Positions 9,931 through 19,009 of a DNA stretch of 25,126 bases are shown here, one piece after another; position 1 is the stretch's first letter; every line of letters begins with the position of its first letter. The stretch spans positions 1-25,126 of the forward strand of contig LPNZ01002923.1 in assembly GCA_001655205.1 (NCBI GenBank). The letters are read 5' to 3'. A program made the translations under genes and the position numbers. Below the pieces are notes generated by a model. That model was not told the DNA's origin, ran no database searches, and was given only the letters and a program-made list of their open reading frames with translations. Source of the DNA: Lenisia limosa. Taxonomy: Eukaryota > Breviatea.

Positions 9931-11144
9931 AAATACACTAACAAACCTTCTTGTTCAACAAGATCTTGCTCCATAAAACGCCAGTTCTTCAATTCAAGGC
10001 AATAAGAGAATTCAATGAGGAAAACCATCTCTTAACTTTAACACTAACTAAATTACGCATAAATTGAGCAAAATACTTCACTTTTTTAAGGTCGCCTTTA
10101 CTGTGGAAACTGAAACATCATATTGGACATCTTCTTGGCTCTGCTTCACTGAATTGTGGAGTTAGAATTGTTTTTTGTATGACGAATTTCCATCTTTTTG
10201 CTTGAGATCACTCAAAATATGACATTTCTCACATTTAATGGTGTAAATGATAGCTCATATCCCCTCGACGCAGACCCTCGGAGATATTACATTCATGATT
10301 TCCTTGGTTGTTTTGCGGAGGTTCCTCGGTTCTCACTCGGATATGCCTCTTTCGTCCCTCGGATCCTCCTTAAAACTATCGCGGAAATCCTGGAATGCCA
10401 TATCCGATGAAATATGAGAAATGTCATATTTTGAGTGATCTCAAGCAATAGGGTCGAAATTCGTCTAATAAATAACATTTCTTACTCCAAAATTCAGTGA
10501 AGCAGAGCCAAGAAGATGTCCAATATGATGTTTCAGTTTCCACAGTAAAGGCGACCTTAAAAAAGTGAAGTATTTTGCTCAATTTATGCGTAATTTAGTT
10601 AGTGTTAAAGTTAAGAGATGGTTTTCCTCATTGAATTCTCTTATTGCCTTGAATTGAAGAACTGGCGTTTTATGGAGCAAGATCTTGTTGAACAAGAAGG
10701 TTTGTTAGTGTATTTGCCATGCTGATTGACTTTAATAGGTTCTTTACTGGTCAAAACGAAGGATTTCCTCTCTTACTGCTGAATGCTGGAAACTTGCAGT
10801 CAAAGACTGCTTCTTAGACGCTTATTCAGCTTTCTTATCAAAAAATATCAGTTTTCAGAAGTTTTGGGGTGATCAGTTTCTTCCTGCTCTGTCGAAGGTG
10901 TGCTTCCTCTCAATATATCTTCTTTTACCTTTTTAGAGTGAAATAGTTTTAAAAGACTGCGCAGTATGATTCATTCTTTTCTATTGATCTTCTTTTTAGT
11001 TGGTTGAAATCCCCTGTTCTCAGCTTTAACATTCAGAGTGTTTCTTTTGAGGATGATCTACTGGAGCTTTTCAAGGATCTTCTCAAGGGTATTCTAATAG
11101 TTACTGGGTTCCTCCTTTACTCTTCTCTTCTTTATTGTTCTCTG
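9519..11144. repeat. Large inverted repeat with a 182-bp centre
   Basis: The left arm (9519-10231) matches the reverse complement of the right arm (10414-11144). By eye I find no mismatch over 225 bp, left 9931-10155 against right 10491-10715. Outside that block both arms differ by substitutions and small indels, as does the stretch just inside it (10156-10200). The innermost 31 bp match again. The centre has its own smaller inverted match near CGGATATG (10338) and CATATCCG (10399). Both arms carry related coding sequence pointing outward. The layout fits a foldback-type element or an inverted duplication; no target-site duplication was found. Confidence 0.85.
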
Positions 11145-11162
11145 CAGTGGTTAGCACTATAA
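10739..11162 (+). pseudogene. Right-arm coding sequence, two open stretches, origin unknown
   Basis: The first open stretch, 10739-10897 (53 codons), lies between an AG acceptor and a GTGTGC donor and contains SLTAECWKLAVKDCFLDAYS. The second, 10953-11162, is open for 69 codons to TAA and contains SFFSIDLLFSWLKSPVLS, an acidic EDDLLELFKDLLK segment and a hydrophobic tail. The two are in different frames with stops between them. A canonical 39-nt intron (10898-10936) brings one to a third frame, so a clean gene model is not possible. Both stretches are conserved in the left arm. It could be a decayed element-borne gene or a gene with non-canonical introns. No family was recognised. Confidence 0.4.
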
Positions 11163-12020
11163 ACAAAATATATAAGCAATTAATCATGAGTTCAGGAGTT
11201 CAGTTGCTCTCAACTTCCAGTGAGTCAAAATATATGTCATAATCCTATTCCAGATAAATGACATATTTTATATTCCCGCGGGTAAAAAAAAAGAAGATAA
11301 ATGTCATGTTTTCTCATGTTCATCATATTTATGACATTCCGATGACGTGTCACCCCATATCCCCCACCCTTCTTACCCCTTTTATCCCCTTTGTCCGTAA
11401 ATGATGTTTTATGCTTCTAATAGTTCGATCAGAGCGACAAAATATGTTTTTTTCGCGAAAAGAAATGACCCCAAAACGAAAAATATGACTCTCATTTTCC
11501 CCGAGGGTATATGAGATATTATACATACTATATATCATATATGATATACATAATATGTAAACAAAATGATATATCGTTAACAAAAAATGGGTCTTAATGG
11601 ACATCTTCAGGTCAAGTCCAGTGGAAAGTGAACAGGCTTCAGTGGAATGTATCCGATGATAGTTTTTTTTGTCTGTGTTAATGTGCTGGCGGAATCAGGA
11701 AGTCTGTATTTCAAGAGATTGACCCAGAGGTGTTTTTTTTGTAATATTATGAAACGTATCATAGATTGGAAAGTAAATCCCATGTGTGTATTGAACGTGG
11801 CAGATATTCTTTTTTCTATTCTTTTTCATTATTTAATTGGCAAAAAGATTTTTTTTTTATTAGTTTTCGCAATTTCACTCATTTTAAGTCAAAATTATAC
11901 ATTCTCTGTCATCCAGTTTTTTTATTCAATAATCAGTTACATATGGAGAGTCTAGTGTTAATTACATAAATCGTGTATTTGGAAAATCTATAAATTGGAC
12001 ATCTCAAAACCATGAAAATA
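11163..12020. other. Non-coding stretch with dispersed repeats
   Basis: No supportable exon. Positions 11229-11345 contain several ATGACAT and ATGTCAT words in both orientations around a palindromic CCCGCGGG at 11276. Positions 11468-11515 are a copy of a repeat also seen at 17697-17745. Positions 11515-11575 are an AT microsatellite. Open frames at 11650-11970 are T-rich and show no splice or codon support. Confidence 0.45.
11468..11515. repeat. Dispersed repeat R2, copy 1
   Basis: The core pairs CCAAAACGAAAA and ATATGACT with TTTTCCCCGAGGGTATATGA. The same order and spacing, with small changes, occurs at 17697-17745. An ACGTGTCAC word lies upstream of both copies, at different distances. 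Confidence 0.6.
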
Positions 12021-12850
12021 CTAATATTTCGTTGGACCTTCGTTGGCGTCAATAACGGCCTGGCACCTTCTTCTCATAGCCTCAGCAGCGGTGATCTTAT
12101 TCCATGCGACTTGCAGTTTTCCCATCATATCGGATTCCGAGGTTGGTTTGACGCCAGTAGCTGTAACTTGGAGTCAAGAAGCAGCAGGCATTGTCAATTG
12201 GATCGGGACTTTGAGCTGGCCACTCTATGAGAGAGTATTCAGAGTACTAATAACATGATTATGATCTCAGACAACATTTTAAACACAGAATAGACCGTTT
12301 CCCTACACATCTGGAAATGTGATATTGTCATGTCGGAATGTTACTCAGTAATTAAGTATGTGATATTTAATTTACTTAATGACATTATGGAATGTTACAT
12401 GAAATTAATCAAATCAACGCATCTGAATACTAACACAGATTATGTTGGCCAATATAACCATAAAGAAGTACTGACTGAAAAGAAGGTTTAACTTGACGAT
12501 GCAGGATTGAGTTAATGTATAATTCCTTGTTCATGATCCCTTTGATCGTATACAACTTGCCGACGCCACCTTTTCCGATCACACCACAGACGAGAACACG
12601 CCTACCACCATGCTTGACAGTCGGAATGATGTACCACGCATAATAGTCTCGGAGACCAAAATCCCTTCGGCTTCAAGTTCAAATTTGTTCTGGGTAACAG
12701 ACTTCAAAGGTTCGGCTGCGACCTTCTCAACAATACGTTCGTCTTCCTTAGTAAGTAGTATAGTGAGGGCCAAACGGACTTGCTTCAGATGTTTCCAGAG
12801 TAAAGCAGCTTTGCCCAACTACGCTGAGAAACTTGGTGTTTAGAATACTT
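12021..12850 (-). pseudogene. Decayed Tc1/mariner-type transposase
   Basis: Read leftward, the sequence retains several signatures of Tc1-family DDE transposases in several frames. Near 12630 IPTVKHGG is followed by VGKLYTIKGIMN. Near 12340 a remnant of the HDN(D)xxxH catalytic block is visible. WPAQSPDP (family WPAQSPDLNPIEN) begins at 12222. The C-terminus RRCQAVIDANEGPTKY ends at TAG 12023-12021. Frameshifts and stops separate these blocks, and the interval 12250-12480 is AT-rich with unrelated-looking sequence, so the element is dead. The N-terminal DNA-binding half may lie in 12650-12950 but is too degraded to call. Terminal inverted repeats were not found. Confidence 0.8.
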
Positions 12851-13232
12851 CTTGATTCTCCAAATTTTGCAGGAGTGCAGCCAGCTCGGCATAAACCGCA
12901 GATTTCGCCTTAAGCGACAGTGCCCGAGATAATCATTGGCAAATAATGATTTGTAAATATTTTTTTTTCGCATTTTCAACCGTTTTCTGTCAATAAGTTG
13001 CCATTTTGTGTAAAACAGTTTTATTCTTTATATTTTTTTTAAAATAACAATTGATTTGGAATATTAATGTGACCTTTTAAAAAACAAATTCATGTTTTTT
13101 TTTTCCAATTTTTATATTCCTATTTGCACTTTTTGGTTTTATTTTTGAACTTCAACAGCAAGTTTGGGGAAATCTGGTGGTGTCACTTGTTTGTAAATTA
13201 TTGACTCCTATTGAGGCCTCTTTTCTGTTTAT

Positions 13233-13590
13233 TTGCTAAGTAACGATGGAAAGGATGACCAAAAACCTCCAGAAATATATATTGGCTTCACAGATTGTCT
13301 GGAGAGGCAGCTTGACCAGGACAATGGAGTGATTCCAAGGGGTGCTCTTTTTACAAGCCAACGGCGAAACTGGGCCGTGGTATGTGCCATTACCAGCCTT
13401 ATCAGAAAAAGCGATGCTGTCCAGGTTGAGGCGTTTTTTCACCGACAGACAAACAGGTCTGGAAAACCCTTTGGCCCTCATTTTCATCTTCTCACATTTT
13501 ACAGTTCCACCCTGTCCAGGCCTTGATGAAGGCATACACCGTTGCTCCGAAAAATCAAGCTAAGAGCCTTGATTTGAAATGTGAAATTTA
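13233..13590 (+). CDS. Coding-like region with competing frames
   Basis: Codon choice and GC content point to coding sequence, but more than one frame is open. Model one: an exon ending at 13295 (KPPEIYIGFTD), a GT-AG intron to 13338, then an open frame containing LQANGETGPWYVPLPALSEK and SRLRRFFTDRQTGLENP. It continues through a 16-nt GT-AG interval at about 13503-13518 into ALMKAYTVAPKNQAKS and TAA. Model two starts at ATG near 13245 (MERMTKNLQKYI) and uses another frame downstream. I cannot choose without transcripts. The minus strand is also open for 99 codons here, probably by chance. No family was recognised. Confidence 0.4.
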
Positions 13591-13894
13591 TTAATGCTTG
13601 TCTTATAATGTGTGAATCTTCCTTGTAGCATCAGTAGCATTATTTACATGAACACATTACAGTCGCCCACCGCCCTTACTCCAAGGGTTCAAGCCCAAGG
13701 CTATCTTTTTCTCTACCATTAAAGCCTCATTTTTTAGGATAATCACTAATTGCAGGGATTTATCAATTTTTTTAATAGGTAGCTGCTGTTTTTTCTTTCT
13801 CTGAAGTATGTCATCTGATGGCCCCCTGGTATGTTGACAAGGAATTCATTTTTCTAAGAATTTTGTAATGAAAAAAAATTGACTTTTTTTGGAG

Positions 13895-14294
13895 GCCGTC
13901 CGCTGCTTGAGTACGTTTGAGAAGTGGCTTGCTGCGCGGTCAGTACGCACCAACTTAGCCACGCTCCCCAAGGAAAACCTCATGGATGCTTTGACAAAGT
14001 TCCTCCAGCAGTTGCAGAAGGCGCGCCAACTGGGAAAGGTATGCTAGGATGTTTTACATTGTCAATTTAGTATTGCCGAATATGAAGAAGGAACCTTGCA
14101 TTGTAGAAGATTACTACTCCTAATTGCTCTTTCTTGATTGTTAGTTTTAACAATGTCAGGGTTCCGTTCGTAAATGGAAGAATCATTTAGCCTGGGCCAG
14201 TGAACGGTACCAACACTTGCCCCTGATTGGAACAGCCATGAACACTTATGCACCATTTCAAGCCATCTGTGTTGCTGCCAAGTGCCATGAGAAG
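13895..14294 (+). CDS. Two internal exons; first resembles a recombinase core-binding domain
   Basis: Exon 13895-14038 is exactly 48 codons between an AG acceptor and a GTATGC donor. It encodes a helical-looking stretch with TFEKWLAARSVR, LPKENLMDALTKFLQQLQKA. Exon 14160-14294 is exactly 45 codons between CAG and GTATCC, in the same phase, and contains HLAWASERYQHLPL. The intron is 121 nt. The first exon's pattern (an aromatic-rich helix, then LP-x-E-x-L and a long helix) resembles N-terminal core-binding domains of eukaryotic tyrosine recombinases, and a recombinase catalytic domain lies on the same strand at 16.9-17.2 kb. The link is inference, because minus-strand genes lie between them. 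Confidence 0.45.
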
Positions 14295-14391
14295 GTATCC
14301 GTAATAAATAATAAGTCAAGATTCTTTTTTGGGAAATCTGACTTCATATTTTCAGTCATGATATGATATCATATTCGTATCATATGCAATT

Positions 14392-15418
14392 TTATGCAAT
14401 ATGGTAGACTTTTTTAAACAAGAGTGTACCGAAGGGAGTGAGTTGGGAGAACTTGTCGCGGATGTTGGCCTCCATGGTGAGCTCGACAAAGAGAAGGCAA
14501 ATCGCCTTATTATGCTTGACCGATTCGTCACAGGTGAACTCGTAGGAATCGGTCTAAAATAATAGCAACAGTTATTTCCACTACCCGTAATAAAACGATC
14601 ACAACTTCGCGGTGGGGGTACGAGCCGCAGGAGGTCTTGGTGGCCCTGACTAGGATGAAGTCTTTGGGGGCATGGGAGAGATCGGAGGCGTCGAGGGCTG
14701 ACATGTATGGGGAATATCTCTCGGGAAGGGATATGATCTTCTCCTCGTTAATGAGCTTTTCACAGCGCGCAGGGACGCCTGGGTATAATAAAACAGCAGG
14801 AAGGAAAGCAACAAGCTGACGGCAATTTTTAGGGAACCCCCCCCCCCACATACCAACACGAATTTTTGACTTAGAGAAAGCCAACTTGCACTCCAGGACG
14901 TCACTTACGGCGCGGGTGAGGTTGGCAATGTCACTTGCGCGGAGGCCCCACAAGAAAGAAAGAGAGATTGTGAATGAAATGGATGAAATCAACTCAAGCT
15001 AAAGAAGAAAGAATAAAGTAAGTGTAGTCATACCGCCATCATTGTACAATAGAGGTTGCCGTGTTGGGCCTTGCATTCCTCCGTCTCAAGGTGTCGAAGC
15101 AACTTGGCGGCCTGTTGTAACTTCAGAACGTTTTTGGAACGCCTAAAATTGGCTAGTCTCTCCTAAACAAAAGTAAAACAATTTCTCTCAACTAGAGAGT
15201 ATTATAGACTTTTAGTAGCCCGCCATCAACCTTTCCCATTTTTTATTAAACTTGAGCAAATGAATTGCAAGCATTTATTAATACCATGTAAAACGTTTTT
15301 CAACCAACCCTTCCACATCCTGCTTGCGGTAGCTTCCCTTTGTGAGGGAAACCAACTTGGAGTCGGCTGGGTGGGAGTCCGCACCGCTCCGCTCGGCAAT
15401 GGCAGAGACGGTGACCAT
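14392..15418 (-). CDS. Complete five-exon gene, 240 aa, function unknown
   Basis: Exons read leftward: 15418-15305, 15162-15034, 14998-14854, 14778-14606 and 14553-14392, from ATG to TAA. Introns of 142, 35, 75 and 52 nt are GT-AG. Spliced length is 723 nt, 241 codons, with all phases correct. The protein begins MVTVSAIAERSG, has a basic helical part (KNVLKLQQAAKLLRHLE), a hydrophobic run in exon three followed by GLRASDIANLTRA, and ends near FGTLLFKKVYHIA. GLRASDIANL resembles box I of tyrosine recombinases (G-x-R-x-S-[ED]), but no HxxR or Tyr motif follows, so I do not call it one. A further 24-nt in-frame GTAAGT-AG interval lies in exon three. The third intron starts GTATGT followed by eleven G. 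Confidence 0.65.
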
Positions 15419-15469
15419 ATTTTTGATTGTTGATCCCTATGACATCAACAAAATTTTTTGAAAAACGAT

Positions 15470-15995
15470 GTAACAAATGCAATACAAGGGGGGAGAGAAC
15501 AAATGCATTTGTTCCATCTTGTATTACATGTGTTCCACCTTATATTGCATTTGTTCCACCTTATATTGCAATACAATGCAATATAAGGTGGAACAAATGC
15601 AATATTTGGTAGCACAAATGCAAAATAAGGTGGAACAAACGCAATATAAGGTGGAACAAATGCAAAATAAGGTGGAACAAATGCAATATAAGGGGGGAAC
15701 AAAGACACTATAAGTTGGAACAAATGTAATAAAAGATAGAANNNNNNNNNNNNNNNNNNNNNNNNNNNNNNNNNNNNNNNNNNNNNNNNNNNNNNNNNNN
15801 NNNNNNNNNNNNNNNNNNNNNNNNNNNNNNNNNNNNNNNNNNNNNNNNNNNNNNNNNNNNNNNNNNNNNNNNNNNNNNNNNNNNNNNNNNNNNNNNNNNN
15901 NNNNNNNNNNNNNNNNNNNNNNNNNNNNNNNNNNNNNNNNNNNNNNNNNNNNNNNNNNNNNNNNNNNAAATACAATATAAGGTGAAACAAATCAA
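15470..15995. repeat. 21-bp minisatellite in both orientations, with gap
   Basis: The unit is approximately GGTGGAACAAATGCAATATAA (shown in part: GGTGGAACAAATGCAA). From 15574 to the gap, copies run in one orientation with small variations; from about 15507 to 15570 they run in the opposite orientation. The junction near 15571 forms a hairpin with arms of about 60 bp. The array resumes after the gap at 15968. Because the unit is 21 bp it reads open as seven-residue repeats in several frames, so the ORFs here are a by-product. The array lies between the ATG of the 15418 gene and the stop of the 15992 gene. Confidence 0.9.
15742..15967. other. Assembly gap (226 N) inside the minisatellite
   Basis: A run of N. 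Both edges are repeat units of the surrounding array, so the gap most likely hides further copies, possibly in inverted order. Confidence 0.95.
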
Positions 15996-16610
15996 ACACC
16001 ACCCACTTTCTTTTTCCGCTCTCTTCGGGCGTACATTAAGAATCCGACCTGGTGGTCACAGATAACCTCATCCTGTGTCATCCCTACGTTTAATTACTCA
16101 AGTTATTATTTACCAACCCCTCTGCCTTCATGTCTACCCACAAACCAGAAAGCTTGGCCTTGGCTTCATCTATAGACAGCTTCCATCTATCTCTGGGCAG
16201 CCACAGAGAGAGGTTCCCGGAGGAGGCAAGCCTGTAAAGATAAAAACCAACAATTAAGCACAACCATATATCACCCAAGCAAACCGATGCAGAAGAAGAA
16301 TTGGGGGTGAAGAGGTTTTCCCTCACAAACTTCTCCTGGCTTTCTTTCTTCTATTTAATAATTACTTGTTGTTGAGAGCAAAAGAAAGGCATTTCGGGGA
16401 AAAGGGGAAAACAACAACAAAAAAAGATGTGCCTTCGTTCCTAACCTCATTGATGGCCTTCGAACGAAGGTTTTGGTATGCCTGGGTGGCAAGCTGTTCG
16501 TCGTCAGCAGCAAGGTCAGCAACGGCACTCAGCTCATGAGCTATGTCGACCAAATCATGGATAAAACAGTCATCCTCGACCTTGTTGCTCTTTACGAAGA
16601 GGAGCGAGAC
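15992..16610 (-). CDS. 3' part of an unidentified gene, at least three exons
   Basis: Exon 16610-16446 is exactly 55 codons between CAG and a GTTAGG donor and contains FIHDLVDIAHELSAVADLAA, an acidic Ala-rich helix. Exon 16231-16114 follows a TTTACAG acceptor and encodes LSLWLPRDRWKLSIDEAKAK. A 41-nt GT-AG intron (16113-16073) joins it in phase 0 to exon 16072-15992, which contains DEVICDHQVGFLMYARRERKKK and ends at TGA. The first and second exons disagree in phase; a small exon at about 16300-16285 would repair this. The end of the gene abuts the minisatellite. A weakly similar exon (VKFVMDAER) lies near 20600. No family was recognised. Confidence 0.55.
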
Positions 16611-16866
16611 CTGCTCAGGCTGTGTCTCCGCTCTCGCCCATTACGCAGCCATTAATGGCCAGCCCCACCCCATCAAAGGATATTATGCAGCTCAAAGGTA
16701 AAAATGATTACGAGTCATACCTTACTATTATCCAGAATGATCCTGAACATCAACAAGGCAGTCCAAGCCAGTCAAACAGGCTCCCGATATATGTCGTCCG
16801 ACCAGTTTCACAAGCTCGTACGCACCCGCACCCCGACTAGCCCCAACAATAAGAATATCCTCGCAG

Positions 16867-17245
16867 GTTACTACGGAATCTGCCGCATGGCACTTTCCCG
16901 TCACCTTTACCTACGAGTCCTCTCCCCTCCTATCCCGTCCGTGCTCTCCGAGCCCTCCAAGCCGTCTTCTGCTGCCCCGACATGGGAACAGTCGTCAGGA
17001 CAAAAGTACTGTGTATTATCTTGCGCAGCGATCTGAAGAAGTCAGGGATGGATGACAAGGCTGCCGAAAAGTTCACCATCCACACACTCCGTCGCTCTCG
17101 TGCTACCGTCCTTTGCAACGAAAAGAAGAGATCACCTGAAACGGTTATGCGGGACTGTGGCTGGGCTCTCTCTGACAAGCCAAGAAATCATGTACTAATG
17201 AGGTATTTAAGTGTTATGTATAGAAGGAATATTTGTGTGCAATAA
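16867..17245 (+). CDS. Tyrosine recombinase catalytic domain, C-terminal part
   Basis: The open frame contains PVRALRALQAVF, then LRSDLKKSGM, FTIHTLRRSRATVL and CGWALSDKPRNHVLMRYL. HTLRRSRAT matches the HxxR box of the tyrosine recombinase superfamily, GW about 26 residues later matches the G-[HW] box, and Tyr of MRYL sits where the nucleophile is expected. Members cut and rejoin DNA through a covalent phosphotyrosine, and in eukaryotes they occur in Crypton and DIRS-type elements. The box I Arg and the catalytic Lys were not identified; preceding exons are likely in 16640-16860 but the frame there is unclear. A GTATTT donor just before the Tyr codon could end the exon, which would put the Tyr elsewhere. 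Whether a full element exists is unknown. Confidence 0.55.
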
Positions 17246-17979
17246 CAAGAAGAATAAAACACGATTTGCTGCATAAGAGTGGTTAACATCGCTTTTATTC
17301 GAGATATGGAACAACAAATGGTGTCAATGTCTCAATTCCTCCTTATTACGTACTACGGGGGGAGAAAATGACAACCAAAAAAAATGGTTATGTATAAAAC
17401 GGTCAGCTGACCAGTTTCTATCAGGATTCTACCAGATTCTATCAAGATTCTATGAAAAATTAGGAGACTATTTCAAGTTCAGTTCATGTGAAACCCCCTT
17501 TTTACAGAAAACCTCTAAACCCATTATCGGCACCCCTCCCTCTGCGAACTCCTTTGTATCACTTGATGTGTTTATGTCTCCAACAACTGTATTAATACAT
17601 GATAGGGCTCTATGGGGGCTTTGGTCCTGATCTCAGAGAGATCAGACCAGAAAAGCCAGCATAGCACTCAATTACGTGTCACCTTACCATAGTATCACCA
17701 AAACGAAAATATGACTTTGTGATTTTCCCGAGGGTATATGATAATACTCTATGGTTAAACCGCGAACAAAAATTGGGGTGTTTCTTTCAAATGAGAGCAC
17801 AAGAGATTCCTTGTTAACCACCCTTTCAATATTATTTTTTTTACAAATTTCTCCCCAAAACACACATTGTAAAAGATTTTCAATCACTTGATCAGGGAAA
17901 TTGTACCATGAAGTTACCAATTTGATAGTCATAGCATATTTTGGTAATTTACTTCTCTTGAAGTGTTTTATTAATCTAG
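17246..17979. other. Non-coding stretch
   Basis: No exon is supported. It contains R2 copy 2 (17697-17745) and short direct repeats of GATTCTA near 17424-17450. A minus-strand open stretch at 17684-17932 lacks splice or codon support. Confidence 0.4.
17697..17745. repeat. Dispersed repeat R2, copy 2
   Basis: Matches the copy at 11468-11515: CCAAAACGAAAATATGACT, then TTTTCCCGAGGGTATATGA. An ACGTGTCAC word lies 25 bp upstream. Confidence 0.6.
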
Positions 17980-18260
17980 ATGTTTCAAGTTCCTCCTTTT
18001 TTTCAAAAGTGTGTTGAAATCAAGACAAATATTAGAGTGATCCAGCAAGTTATTATTGTCATTTATTGGGAAAACGTGGTTGCTGCATTTGGAGAGAGTG
18101 AAAATTCTCTTTTAAAGAATAAATTTGAATCTCTTCTAAAAGGAGTCATAGGTTTTTTTTTGAAAGCAAACCGAGGTTTACCTTCCTTTTTGTCGACAAC
18201 AATGCTGGCTCATTTTTCAAATATTGATGAAGAAACTATCACTTTAACTGCTTTTCTCAG
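17980..18260 (+). CDS. AT-rich exon, possible first exon, function unknown
   Basis: ATG at 17980 opens a frame of about 93 codons that ends at CTCAG before a GTAGGT donor (18261). The product contains VIYWENVVAAFGESENSLLKN and FLSTTMLAHFSNIDEETIT. It is predicted mostly helical with a hydrophobic segment but no clear membrane helix. No downstream partner exon was identified. Codon use is AT-rich, like the PP2A subunit gene at 24.3 kb. No family was recognised. Confidence 0.45.
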
Positions 18261-18372
18261 GTAGGTCACAAAAACCCAAATTGACAAGTCGTCATCCTCC
18301 AGTTTGTTTACAGTCACCTATGTTCTATGACCAAATCTACAATCACTAGATGAGTCCTTAAAACTACGGACA

Positions 18373-18709
18373 TCATTCATATATATTATACTTATTCTGT
18401 TCAATGGTAGTACCAGAAGAGACAAACCTTGGTTCCATTCTGTCTTGTCGAGCCTTTGGACCTTGCGCTCCACCACGAGCGGTTGCTTCCAGCCGAACGC
18501 TGAGGAGGTGAAGAAGACAACTTCAAAGGACTTCTATCAACCCAAAAAGGACGCATCATACCATCATGATGCTGTGGGTTCTGACTGGTGAAACTGTCAT
18601 CTGGTCCAGTAAGCCCTGAAACATCGGAAGCCCCATCGGAAGTGCCATCGGAGTATATCATATCACACCATCCATATATCTGTGAATTTTCCTCTATCTG
18701 TGAAAACAA
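18373..18709 (-). CDS. Ser/Pro-rich 3' exons of an unidentified gene
   Basis: The main exon runs leftward from about 18709 (or ATG at 18661) to 18428. It encodes a low-complexity, Ser-, Pro- and Asp-rich stretch with SDGTSDGASDVSG and LKLSSSPPQRSAGSNRSWW. A 31-nt GT-AG intron (18427-18397) joins it in phase 0 to a short exon, 18396-18373, ending at TGA. The composition suggests a disordered region. The 5' side of the exon overlaps one arm of the inverted repeat flanking the gap at 18734, so the upstream structure is unknown. Confidence 0.45.
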
Positions 18710-19009
18710 GCCAAAAGAACATTTTCCTTGATANNNNNNNNNNNNNNNNNNNNNNNNNNNNNNNNNNNNNNNNNNNNNNNNNNNNNNNNNNNNNNNNNNN
18801 NNNNNNNNNNNNNNNNNNNNNNNNNNNNNNNNNNNNNNNNNNNNNNNNNNNNNNNNNNNNNNNNNNNNNNNNNNNNNNNNNNNNNNNNNNNNNNNNNNNT
18901 TGTTATAACAATTCTCTTAGTTAATATATGCCATATTTTTAGCAAAATTTTCCGTATATTTCAAAAAAAAATCACAGAGAAAATTCACAGATATATGGAC
19001 GGTGTGATT
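18663..19009. repeat. Inverted repeat flanking an assembly gap
   Basis: The left arm, about 18664-18695, reads TCACACCATCCATATATCTG and onward; the right arm, about 18977-19008, is its reverse complement with about two mismatches in 33 bp. The gap of 166 N (18734-18899) lies between them. This could be a hairpin-forming element with the loop unsequenced. Confidence 0.75.
18734..18899. other. Assembly gap (166 N)
   Basis: A run of N between the arms of an inverted repeat. Confidence 0.95.

Noticed and set aside
11647-11969. Overlapping plus-strand open frames with hydrophobic products
   Set aside because: They are T-rich, overlap in two frames, and lack splice or codon support. Hydrophobicity follows from base composition.
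13236-13535. A 99-codon minus-strand open frame
   Set aside because: The plus strand has better codon choice and usable splice sites; the minus frame looks like a shadow.
14854-14998. GLRASDIANL taken as tyrosine recombinase box I
   Set aside because: The rest of the 240-aa product has no HxxR box or nucleophile region, and the motif alone is too short.
15445-16002. Long open frames across the minisatellite and the gap
   Set aside because: They arise because the 21-bp unit is a multiple of three, and the N run is read as open. There is no codon or splice support.
16930-17178. An 82-codon minus-strand open frame over the recombinase
   Set aside because: It is antisense to a stretch with clear HxxR, GW and Tyr recombinase motifs.
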